From Arctopsyche grandis (taxonomy: Eukaryota; Arthropoda; Insecta; Trichoptera; Hydropsychidae): a stretch of DNA of 64,000 nucleotides. The stretch covers positions 28,768,001 to 28,832,000 of the forward strand of contig NC_135365.1 of the NCBI RefSeq assembly GCF_051622035.1, read 5' to 3'. Below, piece after piece: positions 1 to 10,115 of the stretch (position 1 is its first letter; each line of letters starts with the position of its first letter). The notes under the pieces were generated by a model. That model was given only the letters and a program-made list of their open reading frames with translations, was not told the origin of the DNA and did not search any database. The translations under genes and the position numbers were made by a program.

Positions 1-136
1 GTATTCCTCACGCCGTTTCTGGAGAAACATCAGCCGTGAGAGGACCGCAGAGCCAGCTCCCAACCACGAGGAAGCTGTTATCAACGAGATGATTTGCAGT
101 CAGGAACCTCCCCGACTATATAAACTGTATCTCAAG
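1..136 (+). CDS. Possible terminal piece of a coding exon cut by the window edge
   Basis: Frame 2 is open from the window edge for 45 codons and stops being needed exactly at AAG|GTTAGT, a good donor at 136/137 in phase 0. The frame also stays open to 295, so the splice is inferred. The peptide is polar, rich in Arg and Glu, and I do not recognise it. It could equally be a piece of a mobile element, since the bases after it run into a C tract at 298-314. Low confidence. Confidence 0.3.
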
Positions 137-297
137 GTTAGTCCACGTTTCCCTATAACCCGACCCTTGGAAGAAGAACGACGTATCCGCCCTCTGGACC
201 TCCCACCGCGAGATCAGATAACGCGCGTAAAACCGTTCGTTACAATAGTCAAAATTCATGTACACTTTTCATTCATGTACATTTTTTTAATATAACA

Positions 298-981
298 CCC
301 CCCCCCCCCCCCCCACAGGAAGTCATTCCATACTGGTCAAAATTTTTGTGACTGTGAAAAGCTGAAATGACGCCCCTGCCCGTGACATTACGGAGTGAGG
401 ACCTTTTGTGTCGTCAGTAATGCTCCTGTTTATTATTAACTGATACGAAAGCAATATTTAAATTCAAAATTAATTGGTTTTAATGCATTATTTTAATTCA
501 AGCCTCCAATGAATGTCACATGGCTAATAACTGTAACATTTTCCCTAAATACAGATGTATATTTTATTCATTAATGATGAATACTATTTTATTTATGTCT
601 CCTACCTACATATAGCTACTTCATTTAATTATACTGGCTCATGTAAAATTGTGAATGTTGAGAAAATTTCAGTGAACGAAATAAATAAAACTCTTCATAT
701 AAAGTTGGTATTCACTTGCTGAATACATAAATTTCAAGTTGTCAGCGCTGTATTGTGACATTTGCTTGTGTTTTGGTACTATCTCTTGAGCTGTCATCGC
801 TCATTAGCTCCACTTATAAAAATACGCAACGTATCGATTGAAACAGAAATAAAAATATACATAGCATTAATATCTAATTTATTCAGATTTAGTGTGTTGT
901 TTATTATGGCACTTTCGTGATTATCATCACTTTGCAGATGTCATTAATGTTCTGAACAAAGTCATATGTATATCGATTTTT
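298..981. other. Non-coding stretch upstream of the zinc finger gene
   Basis: It begins with a run of about 17 C at 298-314 and is otherwise AT-rich with no open frame of note. It should contain the promoter and 5' leader of the zinc finger gene at 982, but I see no motif I would defend. Confidence 0.4.
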
Positions 982-2555
982 ATGATGTGTGAACAGTATA
1001 ATAAGATTTCAACAAACGAATCGTCAGATGATGTAAACATCAAAGTGGAAGAAGTAATACTCGATAGTGAAGATTGGAATGATGACAGTTGCCATAGTTC
1101 AAACGTTGATATCAAAGACTTTAACATAAAGTTTGAAAGCCAAAGTGATTTTTTGACAGATAATAAAGTCAACGCTTGGCATTTACCCCAGACGAATGGA
1201 AATGTTGAAGGACTCAATTTTCAAAAGAATCTTGAAATTAAAATAGAGTACGATAGAGATTCTTGTGATGAGGATAAACAATTAAATGTATTTGAATCAA
1301 CGTATTGTGCCGAACCAAAAAATAGCAATATTAAGATTGAACTAGTGAAGGTAAGTTTTAAGCCTGTAACTATTTATACATAATTTGGCCAGTAAGTACT
1401 ATTGTAATTTGTCACCTAACATAAGAATATTTTATCTTCCAGGAAGAGATAAATATAAAATCTGAAAATATTATAGATAATAATCACAGTTTAGACGATG
1501 TTCTGTCACCTCCAAATATTCAAGTAAAATGTACTGAAAATAAAATTTTCAAATGTGATTACTGCCCAGAATGTTATACCGAGAAGCATTTGTTGATAGG
1601 CCATATCATTTCACACACTAATGAAACAGTCATATCAAGGAAAAATGACCTGGAATCTAATTCTCCAATCAACAGCACGCAGCCTCATAATCCTCACGTA
1701 TGTCAGATCTGTACGAAAACGTTCGCTGCCGATAGATATCTCAAAAGACATATGAAGATCCATGTCGAGGGCAAACCGCACAAATGTGAGATCTGTTCGA
1801 AGGCATTCGTAGACGCGTACCATTTAAAACAGCACGTGCAGATTCACTTTGACGACAAGCCGTTCAAGTGTGAGATCTGTTCGAAGGGATTCGCCTTCAG
1901 CCGAGACGTCAAAAGACACATGAAAATACACTCGGACGACGGTTTCAAGTGCGACATTTGCTCCAAGAAGTTTCAAACGAAACAGAACCTAAACACACAC
2001 ACGATAGTCCATACTGGGGAAAAACCGCACAAGTGTGAGCTCTGCTCCAAGGTGTACAGTTACAAAATAGATCTGAATCATCATATGAAGATTCACACCG
2101 GAAAAGATTTGCACGTTTGTAACGTTTGTTCTAAAGCCTTTCCGAGCAGATCGAAATTGATGAGACACGCTCAGAGTCACACTGGAGAGAGGCCTCACAA
2201 GTGTGACACGTGCTCCAAAAGATTTTTCAACGTGTACAATTTGAATAGACATGTTCAAAGTCATTCCGGGGAGAGGTCTTACAAGTGCGAGTTTTGTTCG
2301 AAAACTTTTTACAATCAGAGCATGTTAAATTCTCATGTGAAGATTCATGTTAGGGGAAAGTCGTACAAGTGTGAGATTTGTTCCAAAGCGTTTAGCACCG
2401 TTTATCATATGAATAGACATTTAAAATGTCATGGTGGGGAAAAGCCTCATACATGTGAGAGTTGCTCTAAAGAATTCGCCAATAAAGACTGTTTCAGTAA
2501 GCACATATGTGAAGTTGAATTAGAGAGTAATTGTAAAGATGTAACAGTTGTTTGA
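982..2555 (+). CDS. C2H2 zinc finger protein, two exons
   Basis: A likely sequence-specific nuclear DNA-binding protein of about 493 residues. Exon 1 is 982-1350 (ends AAG|GTAAGT), exon 2 is 1443-2555 (after TTCCAG), both phase 0. Start is the ATG at 982 (another ATG follows at 985); the open frame upstream lacks ATG. The first 160 residues are acidic and have repeated short IKxE motifs (sumoylation-like, inferred) and no ZAD or BTB domain. Then come about ten C2H2 fingers from about residue 158 to the end, most with C-x2-C-x12-H-x3-H, plus a last degenerate finger in which the final His is replaced around HIC. Linkers are mostly short, TGEKP-like only in places (TGEKPHK, TGERPHK). A poly(A) signal AATAAA lies at 2614. 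Target unknown; one of the many lineage-specific arthropod zinc finger genes. Confidence 0.88.
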
Positions 2556-2613
2556 AATATGCATATACTTATATAAATATATATTAAGAGTTTATTAGAA
2601 TGTTTGTCGAATC

Positions 2614-2619
2614 AATAAA
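2614..2619 (+). terminator. Poly(A) signal of the zinc finger gene
   Basis: AATAAA 59 bases after the stop codon at 2555, in AT-rich sequence. Confidence 0.6.
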
Positions 2620-2801
2620 AATTTTATACAGACATTGTATCCATATTTATTTTTAAATATACTCCTAATGATTATATTTTTCCAATTAGAATATTTGGGA
2701 AATTTTACAGTTATTGGCCAGTATATTAACCGCTTGAACTAAATGAGTACACTAATGCCAGTTGATTGAAAATTTATAGGTTGTGGCTATTAATTTATAG
2801 G

Positions 2802-3118
2802 CCCATATAAATTTGGTTGTGGCTATTTGCAGGTACTATATCTGTGACAGGCGCAAAGCTTTCTGCGCATGCGCGTGAACTGTCTCTGTCAGCGTGTTTA
2901 CTGCTAAAATTTTGTTTTAAACCTCTTAAAATTTAGTTCGAACTCGTAAAGTGACGTAGAGTAAAAAATATAATCCAAATTAGTTAATATTATTAATTCA
3001 ATCAAGTCTAGCATACATTAAATGTAAGAAATTAGAAAAGTTCACGCGCATGCGCAGAAGGTTTTGCGCCTGTCGAAGATATAGTACCTGCAAATAGCCA
3101 CAACCAAATTTATATGGG
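2802..3118. mobile_element. MITE with about 80-base terminal inverted repeats
   Basis: The first ~80 bases (2802-2881) are the reverse complement of the last ~80 (3039-3118) with only a few mismatches. Both ends read CCCATATAAATTTGGTTGTG inward and include the palindromic TGCGCATGCGCG core. The 157-base middle is AT-rich and has no ORF. I could not settle a target duplication: the left flank contains its own short repeat of AATTTATAGG. A non-autonomous DNA transposon; superfamily not assigned. Confidence 0.8.
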
Positions 3119-3381
3119 TTAGAATCTTAGTAATGAACATGAACATCACTGAGAGCATAAAAAAATTCCGAAACTCACTGAGTATTTTATTTGTGCTACT
3201 TGCCGCCATTAGCTTGATTTAGTTCAAGTAACAAATGATTATACTCTAGTCATTATAATTATTAAAAGAGGCTAATAGTAGTCTGAAAATAAAGTTAATT
3301 AAATTATAGTAATTAAGAAAGATTGATTGAACTAATATGTTTCATTGAAAATATTAAATGACAGATCAGCGTTTGTGAAAT

Positions 3382-3592
3382 GGTAAACGGATTATTTCGC
3401 ACATTTCGATCGCGCGCACGATAATCGTTGCTACGAAAATCGCGAATATCGAATAATCTGGAATTCGAGTTCTCGTTTGTATGATAGTTCGTGTCGATAA
3501 CTCTCGATGGATTTTTTGGGTGCCAGATATTCCGTGATCGAGATTTAAGTGAAGTTTGCAAGATCGCTTTATGCAAAATAATCACCAAACCA
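3382..3592. mobile_element. Palindromic hAT-like MITE, 211 bases, 8-base target duplication
   Basis: The ends are GGTAAACGGATTA on the left and the complement of TGGTTTGGTGATTA on the right. The flanks carry TGTGAAAT at 3374-3381 and 3593-3600, an exact 8-base duplication, which is the hAT hallmark. The inside is an imperfect palindrome with CGATCGCGCGC near one end and GATCGCTTTATGC near the other. Related copies are at 7686, 8626, 22149 and 40118. Confidence 0.8.
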
Positions 3593-3709
3593 TGTGAAAT
3601 AGCATTTAAAAATCAGCTGATTTGAATATGATACGAACATTTTTCACGTTACCTAAGCAAAAAAATAGAATAGCCTTGTAAAGATATGAGAGAAATTTTT
3701 AATAGTATG

Positions 3710-4130
3710 TAGATTTTATTTTATTTATTTATTTATATATTATCTTAGCTATCGAACTAATTTAAAAATACATCTTAATTACTTAACTCTAAAATTTATA
3801 ATTAACTTATATGTACTGTCCGTCACAGAGGTGTCTCTTCGCACCTCGCAAGAATGCATCTATGGTCTTAGCAGACCTGATGCACTCAGGGAGGGCATTA
3901 TACATGAGCACACCCCTGTGAAAAACACCCCCAGCTGTCTTATTTTTTCTTACTCTACTTACAACTCGTCTGTCCTTATTTTTAGTATAAAAACTATGTT
4001 TATCTCTATTCCTTATTATATAATCATCAAAGTACTTAGGCAATAACTTATGATCTAACTTATAAACAAAAGACAATCTACTAATATTTAGACTAATTCT
4101 AATACTCATCCATCCTAATTCATCTGACAG
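3710..4130 (-). mobile_element. 3' end of a Jockey/CR1-type LINE (fragment)
   Basis: On the minus strand 4109-3807 encodes about 100 residues typical of the C-terminal end of LINE reverse transcriptase ORFs, with LMYNALPECIRSAKTIDAF, ending in a stop before an AT-rich 3' tail (to about 3712). The same 3' end is found at 55600-56300 (plus strand) and in shorter form at 38720-38860 (minus). It is a 5'-truncated, dead copy. Confidence 0.7.
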
Positions 4131-4342
4131 TGAAAAATTGATAAAATTTTTAATAATTTCACGTTTATTTTATGTAATAAAATATTAAATATGGTCGGAG
4201 GTTGCGTTGTTAATGCCACACTTGTCAATTTGAATTTGAAGTTTTCCAATTTGTACTAACGCGCGAAGTTCCATATTAACTGATTCAAAACAAATAATGT
4301 TCTTTCAAAACGGATTATTTTAATAAATAAAAAGTTTAAATC

Positions 4343-5732
4343 ATGGCACTTTTATCGAGCATAGATCACGATTTGTTAAATGAAGAAACAATTCAGATAT
4401 TGAACACTAAAAGTATATACAGTGTCTTAGATTTCTTGAATGAAGACGTCGACGAAATAGCCCACTTAACAGATTTGACATACGTAGACATTTTCTCCAT
4501 CCAACAGCATATCTATCAAAAATTTAACACCACTTCAATATCTGGTCTAGATCTTTACGAAAAGATCAAAGAATCACATATCAGCACGGGTATTCCAAGG
4601 TGAATTTTGCATTTCTTTAATATATATATTTTTTAATTGAATGTGCATACATATATTGTTTAATTCAGATTAGATACTGCATTGAAGGGTGGACTTCCAT
4701 GTGGAAAGATAACTGAAGTGTGCGGTTTACCATGCTCAGGAAAAACCCAGTTGGTCACGGCGATATCCTGTAACGTATCTCATCACTTAAAACGCAATAT
4801 CATTTATGTGGATGCTAAGAATGACTTTTCCGGAAGCAGAATATATCAAATTTTAAAGGAGACTGGATGTGAAGAAAAGGTATACATTGTTTTAATATAT
4901 ATGTAGTTACTATATTCTTAGGCAAAATAATAGACAATGTTAGTGTAGGTTTTTAAGCTAAAATTAAAATACTTAAAAATAATATACCTACATACAATTT
5001 ATAGATACTTTTTTGTACATGTCTCTATTTATATATATAAATACATATTGGTGGGCACAAATTTTTTAATATTATTTAATTTTATAGGAGCTGGCTTCTA
5101 GTATGGACAGAATAAAGGTTGTTAGACTTTGGAATATGAATGCGCTTATCTATTTCATTCATGAATTGCATCGTAAGGAATCATTGAGGAATTGTGTTTC
5201 TTTAGTTGTCGTAGATTCTCTTCCATGTTTGATGCTGCAACACAAGGGCGAAAAGTCTAAAGAGAGTAATACTAATTTTCAGTCTTTGACTATGCTTTGT
5301 ATTTTGGGTTATCAATTATTGCTTTATTATTATTGCAGGTATCGGTTTATTGAATCTCTTTGTAAATGCTGCACGTTTAGTCGGAACTGAGCATGGAATA
5401 TCGTTTATTATTGTAAATTTGACTACTCGTTGGAATGAACTGCTTGTAACTGAAGAAGATGGTATTGTTTTTATTTAAAAATGTATTAAACCATTGTTTA
5501 TATGGAGAATAATATTTATTGATATTTTTCAGGTAAAAATGTATCAAAATGGGTTGAAAAAAAAGTTCCTGCACTAGGCAAATATTGGCAATTCATTCCA
5601 ACTACTTTTATCAGGACAGATATAGATAAGAGTTGTGAATTAAAAAAAATTGATATTTCAGTGAAAAGTTCGTGTGATGTTTTATTTGGAAATACCATTA
5701 GTTTTGAATTAAATTCTATAGGTATAAAATAA
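4343..5732 (+). CDS. RAD51D: DNA repair protein RAD51 homologue 4 (RAD51D-like)
   Basis: A RecA-fold ATPase of the RAD51 paralogue complex that acts in homologous recombination in the nucleus. Exons by frame and splice sites: 4343-4599, 4669-4879, 5088-5265, 5339-5461, 5533-5732, giving 322 residues, close to the usual ~330. The N-terminal domain (about 1-85) has the RAD51D pattern ending in DLYEKIKES and STGIPRLD. Walker A is GLPCSGKTQL at about residue 100; the Walker B strand is SLVVVDSLPCL at about 200. Exon 3 to 4 was chosen because GAGA|GTAATA to TTGCAG|GT joins in frame into the conserved helix with LLNLFVNAARLVG; the unspliced frame would enter unrelated sequence. Later part has FIIVNLTTRW and ALGKYWQFIPTT, matching the family's loop and core end. 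Introns are short (69-208 bases). Confidence 0.9.
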
Positions 5733-5785
5733 TAATATTTAAATTTTCTATTGTTATTCTTGTACATATTTTGTTTAACCGTACA

Positions 5786-6982
5786 ATGAACTCGTCACAT
5801 TTCTCCTTTCTTGCGATATTAATAACATATTATCTATCTCACGAAGTATTGTCCAAAGTAATTGTCAAATATTGTTATAATAAGCATGCGGATGAACCGG
5901 TTATGAAAGAAAAAAATATTGACGCTTCGCTAAAGCAAACAATCATACTGGAGTGTCGTACCTGCTCCGAAGAATCAAACAGAATGAACAAACATTGGTT
6001 TAAGAGAACGATCGGTACGAATAATACATTTTCCGATGAATTTATAGTGAGCAAAAACGATTCTGGGAACGTTTATTTGGATCATATGCACAGATTTGTC
6101 ATCAGAGACATCACCGTTGACGATATAGGATTGTATTATTGCAAGCATTTACAAGACGATCATATCAAAGAAGGCTATATATACTTTGTCGATATTGTCG
6201 ATACTTCTACTCAAGAGAATCTCGTTGGAAACTCATCAGTTTGGTCTGATTTTTATTTCAAGTACATACAACCTACTAATGAAAAGTTAGAAGGACTTGG
6301 CAGTAATTTGACAGTGTTTTTGGAGTGGGAAACGTGGAGTCCTTGCAGTCCTTACGATTCATTCCACAAAAGAACACAATCGAGGATCGGAAAATGTAGA
6401 ATCCGATCGGAAGGATTGAATATATCCGTAGAAATTGATAAGCACCGACCGAACTTAACTTTATCATGTCGCTCTCAGCTTCTACTCCGTATTCGTCCAG
6501 ATTTGAAACAAAACCTTTCTTCCATTCCTCATTACAAATACGTCAAGCAATGTATAAATTGGTTTTCATTTGAAGACGATCCCAATTTTGAAAGCGAAGA
6601 AAGAGAAGTTACTCTTTTTTTCGGTTCCGATCTTATCACCGTGTGCCCTCATTCTAATGTCTATTCGAATTTGACGTGGTTCAAAGACGATCGCCGAGTG
6701 GATGTTCTGAATGATGTTGATGATTTGCACGTGTTTGTAGATGTCTTCAATATTTTATACCTGTCTCAGGTCGGTAAGAAAGACAGTGGATTATATTCGT
6801 GCACGGTGGACGGTAAAAAGAGTTTAAATTTGACGGTTGTCGTTGTGTCTAAACCTAAATTGGTGTTTGGTGTATTTTTGCGACATTCTCTCTATTTATT
6901 CTTCATCGCTTATGCGTTTATTCCGGTTTATTGTTTCGGTTTGAAATTTTATTTGAAAAGACGCGTGATTTCACGTGATTAG
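5786..6982 (+). CDS. FAM187A-like immunoglobulin-domain membrane protein
   Basis: An intronless 398-residue type I membrane protein. Start is the ATG at 5786; the frame opens slightly earlier but without ATG. Residues 1-22 form a signal peptide. A V-type Ig domain follows (about 25-125) with cysteines at ECRTC and DIGLYYCKH and the core Trp in KHWFKR. The middle (about 140-280) is Cys-containing and of the FAM187 type (EWETWSPCSPYDS). A second Ig domain (about 280-355) has TVCPHSN, LTWFKDD and KDSGLYSCTV. Residues ~368-390 are a transmembrane helix followed by a short basic tail (KFYLKRR). Several N-x-S/T sites. Vertebrate FAM187A/B share this order; function is unknown. It starts 53 bases after the RAD51D stop on the same strand. 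Confidence 0.8.
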   Translation: MNSSHFSFLAILITYYLSHEVLSKVIVKYCYNKHADEPVMKEKNIDASLKQTIILECRTCSEESNRMNKHWFKRTIGTNNTFSDEFIVSKNDSGNVYLDHMHRFVIRDITVDDIGLYYCKHLQDDHIKEGYIYFVDIVDTSTQENLVGNSSVWSDFYFKYIQPTNEKLEGLGSNLTVFLEWETWSPCSPYDSFHKRTQSRIGKCRIRSEGLNISVEIDKHRPNLTLSCRSQLLLRIRPDLKQNLSSIPHYKYVKQCINWFSFEDDPNFESEEREVTLFFGSDLITVCPHSNVYSNLTWFKDDRRVDVLNDVDDLHVFVDVFNILYLSQVGKKDSGLYSCTVDGKKSLNLTVVVVSKPKLVFGVFLRHSLYLFFIAYAFIPVYCFGLKFYLKRRVISRD

Positions 6983-7012
6983 ATATTGATTATAATTTTG
7001 TTTTGTTGTGAA

Positions 7013-7018
7013 AATAAA
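7013..7018 (+). terminator. Poly(A) signal after the Ig-domain gene
   Basis: AATAAA 31 bases after the stop at 6982. No AATAAA is seen in the 53 bases between RAD51D and this gene, so this may serve both. Confidence 0.55.
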
Positions 7019-7685
7019 TTGTGATTACATATCACGTTGTTTTGTTTTAATCTATTATGCAATGAAATATAATTACTGTTTGTAAACAATGGTGATAAAA
7101 TTCAAAGTATTTTTATTCATGTGTAAACATTTTAAAAATTAAATTTTAAACATACTTTTTAAAGATAGAAGGTCTGAACGGTGGATATTTTATATTTAAA
7201 TAAGTTTGTAAGCAATAATTGACAGCATATTTTATATTTTTGAAAAATTTCTATGTACATGTAGAAATTGAAATACTTCCACATATGTATGTAATATAGA
7301 AATTGGAATAGTTGAAATGAGTCATTAAATGAATAAATGAAAGTGATTAACTTATAGATACCATAAACTTCAGCTTTATATTTGGATAAGTATACAATAT
7401 TTTAATAAAAATCATTCTTAATAGGTATTTATTTTAAAACAATGCTTACATATTACGAAAACGTACATGTATATTTTTATTTCAATGGAAAGGGTGAGAA
7501 ACATTTGGATGCCAATATACATATTTGAACATGATTCAATTAATCCAGAGTTACATATAATACATACATATGTATGTATATAGGTTTTGTCTCATACTAT
7601 TGAAAGAGAAAAATATAATTGAAATAATCTAAATATGAAATTTTAATAATAAAAGTTAGTTAATAATTTTCGAGATATAATAAAT

Positions 7686-7880
7686 GATAAACGGATTATT
7701 CCGCAAAAAGCGATCTCGCGCAAGTCATTAAAATCTCGATCACAGAACATCTGGCACTCGAGTTCTCGTTAGTAAAATTGATAGTATTAAGATTGATGAA
7801 GTTTTTGGGTGTCAGATGTTCCGTGATCGAGATTTTAGTGACTTGCGCGAGATCGCTTTTGCGGAGTAATCACCGAACCA
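7686..7880 (+). mobile_element. hAT-like MITE, left palindrome arm
   Basis: Ends GATAAACGGATTATTCCGCA and the complement of TGGTTCGGTGATTACTCCGC. Flanks TAATAAAT and CAATAAAT are a 7 of 8 match to an 8-base duplication. Same family as 3382-3592. Confidence 0.75.
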
Positions 7881-8072
7881 CAATAAATAGGAGTTTTAGA
7901 GCCGCAAAATAAGAAATTTTATATTTTTTTCAGTAATCGACAGTTCAGTTTAAGAGAATGAAACTCATAATGTTTATTGTTCTTATACTTTATTTATTTA
8001 TATATTTATACCGGGAAGGCCTGACAGGTAAACCCAAGCTAATTATAATAAGTTATTAAAACTAATAATTTG

Positions 8073-8437
8073 GTAAACGGGTTACATCCCAAATGTGAGT
8101 CGCTACCAGGATAACCGCCGCTACGAAAATCGTGCGCGCGGATCTCTTGTTGTACAGGAAAATTGCCACACAGAAAACTGCTCAGCATATGCTTTTTTTT
8201 TACAAGATTTTTATTATTATCAAATCTAAAATAACGTTACGGACTCGTCTGTTTATATCAACATGCGAAGTTCATATCTCTAGTCGATAATAATAAAAAT
8301 CTCGTAAAAAAAAAAGCATTTGGGCAGTTTTCTGTACGGCAATTTTCCTGTACAACAAGAGATCCGCGCGCACGATTTTCGTAGCGGCGGTTATCCTGGT
8401 AGCGACTCACATTTGGGATGTAACCCGTTTACCAAAT
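8073..8437. mobile_element. Palindromic 365-base MITE at the palindrome centre
   Basis: Both ends read GGTAAACGGGTTACATCCCA inward, and the two halves are mirror images up to the 64-base spacer. It shares termini and the GCTACGAAAATCG motif with 31697-32051. It has no direct target duplication because its flanks are themselves mirror images. Confidence 0.75.
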
Positions 8438-8625
8438 TATTAGTTTTAAATAACTTATTATAATTAGCTTGGGTTTACCTGTCAGGCCTTCCCGGTATAA
8501 ATATATAAATAAATAAAGTATAAGAACAATAAACATTATGAGTTTCATTCTCTTAAACTGAACTGTCGATTACTGAAAAAAATATAAAATTTCTTATTTT
8601 GCGGCTCTAAAACTCCTATTTATTG

Positions 8626-8820
8626 TGGTTCGGTGATTACTCCGCAAAAACGATCTCGCGCAAGTCACTAAAATCTCGATCACGGAACATCTGACACCCA
8701 AAAACTTCATCAATCTTAATACTATCAATTTTACTAACGAGAACTCGAGTGCCAGATGTGCTGTGATCGAGATTTTAATGACTTGCGCGAGATCGCTTTT
8801 TGCGGAATAATCCGTTTATC
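8626..8820 (-). mobile_element. hAT-like MITE, right palindrome arm
   Basis: Mirror copy of 7686-7880, with TGGTTCGGTGATTACTCCGC at its left and the complement of GATAAACGGATTATTCCGCA at its right end. Confidence 0.75.
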
Positions 8821-9012
8821 ATTTATTATATCTCGAAAATTATTAACTAACTTTTATTATTAAAATTTCATATTTAGATTATTTCAATTATATTTTTCTC
8901 TTTCAATAGTATGAGACAAAACCTATATACATACATATGTATGTATTATATGTAACTCTGGATTAATTGAATCATGTTCAAATATGTATATTGGCATCCA
9001 AATGTTTCTCAC

Positions 9013-9226
9013 TCTCAAAAAAAAAAGCATTTTGGCAGTTTTCTGTACGGCAATATCTCTGTGCGACAAATTTTCGTGTGATAGGAGATGATCCGCCCGC
9101 GCGATTTTCGTAGCGGCGGTCATTCTGGTAGCGATTTTCTTGCGACCAACTTTCCTATGCGACCAATTTTCGTTAAATTTCGTTCATTCGATCAATTCAC
9201 ATTTGACAAGTAACCCGTTTACCAAT
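9013..9226. mobile_element. Extra half-copy of the 365-base MITE next to the palindrome
   Basis: From the A-run and AGCATTTTGGCAG to GTAACCCGTTTACC the sequence follows 8297-8437 (right half of the central MITE), with an insertion of about 70 bases that contains two short repeats of GCGACCAA. It abuts the outer end of the palindrome directly. Single-ended, so a truncated element or duplication by-product. Confidence 0.6.
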
Positions 9227-9244
9227 TAATCGAGTCGCGATAAC

Positions 9245-9578
9245 GGTAAACGGACTACTAGTCATATGTGAACCAGTTACAGGACAACCGGTCGCTCTAG
9301 ATCGGTCATACGTGATCACCCGTCACACTAAAACTGGTCACGAGGAAACTGGTCACACCCTAAAATCGGTCACGAGAAAACTGGTCACACCCTAAAATCG
9401 GTCACGAGAAAACTGGTCACACCCTAAAATCGGTCACGAGAAAACTGGTTGACCGATTTTCGGGTGTGACCAGTTTTCGCGTGACCAGCTTTAGTGTGAC
9501 GGGTGATCACGTGTGACCGATCTAGAGCGACCGGTTGTCCTGTGACCGGTTCACATTTGACTAGTAATCACCGAACCA
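9245..9578. mobile_element. Palindromic hAT-like MITE with 32-base tandem repeats
   Basis: Inverted ends of about 100 bases (left GGTAAACGGACTACTAGTCA; right the complement of TGGTTCGGTGATTACTAGTC) with exact 8-base target duplication GCGATAAC at 9237-9244 and 9579-9586. The middle (about 9343-9450) has three copies of a 32-base unit containing ACTGGTCACACCCTAAAATC. The element is built almost entirely from variants of TGGTCAC / GTGACCA. Confidence 0.85.
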
Positions 9579-9586
9579 GCGATAAC

Positions 9587-10115
9587 TATCAAGATTTCCC
9601 CACAAATTATAATCAACGAGCTAACAATGTCTCTGATGATTTTAGGAAATTGTGACGAATTATGTCGTTGGGCTGGGTTGAATTTTGCAAGAATATCGGA
9701 CAGATATTAAAATTCCTGCTAGACAATTTAAAAAAGACGTCATTGCAAAATTCAAATGTCTGGTAAACTCAGTTTCATATTAATATGGAGCTTTAAAAGA
9801 AGGGGGAATGCGAATAATTCGGATTGAAGTTGAATAAAAAGAAATTTGACCGTCAGTTATGTAATAGAGCGTCGAGAAGAATGTAAGCGTGTAAATGGTA
9901 ATGTTTATGTTATCGTGTTATCGGTAAGGTAATGGGCGTAATGTCGAGCGTGTGCGACTGGCGACTGGCGAGTGCAGAGCGTAGTGTTTCAGCGAGTATC
10001 TAGCAGAGGTGGAAAAGTGAAGTCGGAGCGAGCGGCATTCACGCGGCAGCCGTCGCGTGGGTCGGTCGGCTGCTTGCCTGCTGCCAGTTCGCCCATTTCC
10101 GTCCCCGATTGAAAC
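9587..10115 (+). promoter_or_regulatory. Probable Ttd14 promoter and leader region
   Basis: Composition changes from AT-rich to GC- and CpG-rich from about 9930 to 10440, as usual around an insect housekeeping promoter. No TATA box is evident. Transcription start not located. Confidence 0.4.

Larger units (their letters stand above)
7494..9012. repeat. 1.5 kb near-perfect palindrome (inverted duplication)
   Basis: Sequence 7494-8221 recurs as its reverse complement at 8286-9012, with a 64-base unmatched spacer (8222-8285). Outer ends read GTGAGAAACATTTGGATGCC on the left and its complement on the right. Only scattered differences are seen (for example ACAGAACATC versus ACAGCACATC). Each arm holds an outer unique-looking part, one hAT-like MITE (7686-7880; 8626-8820), a SINE/LINE-type 3' tail (about 7985-8040; 8455-8510) and half of a palindromic 365-base MITE that forms the centre (8073-8437). 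Confidence 0.92.

Noticed and set aside
892-981. Longer N-terminus for the zinc finger protein
   Set aside because: The frame extends upstream but only non-ATG codons are available until 982.
5266-5338. Reading straight through RAD51D exon 3 into 5266-5390
   Set aside because: The read-through loses the RAD51D core; removing 73 bases with GTAATA/TTGCAG restores it in frame.
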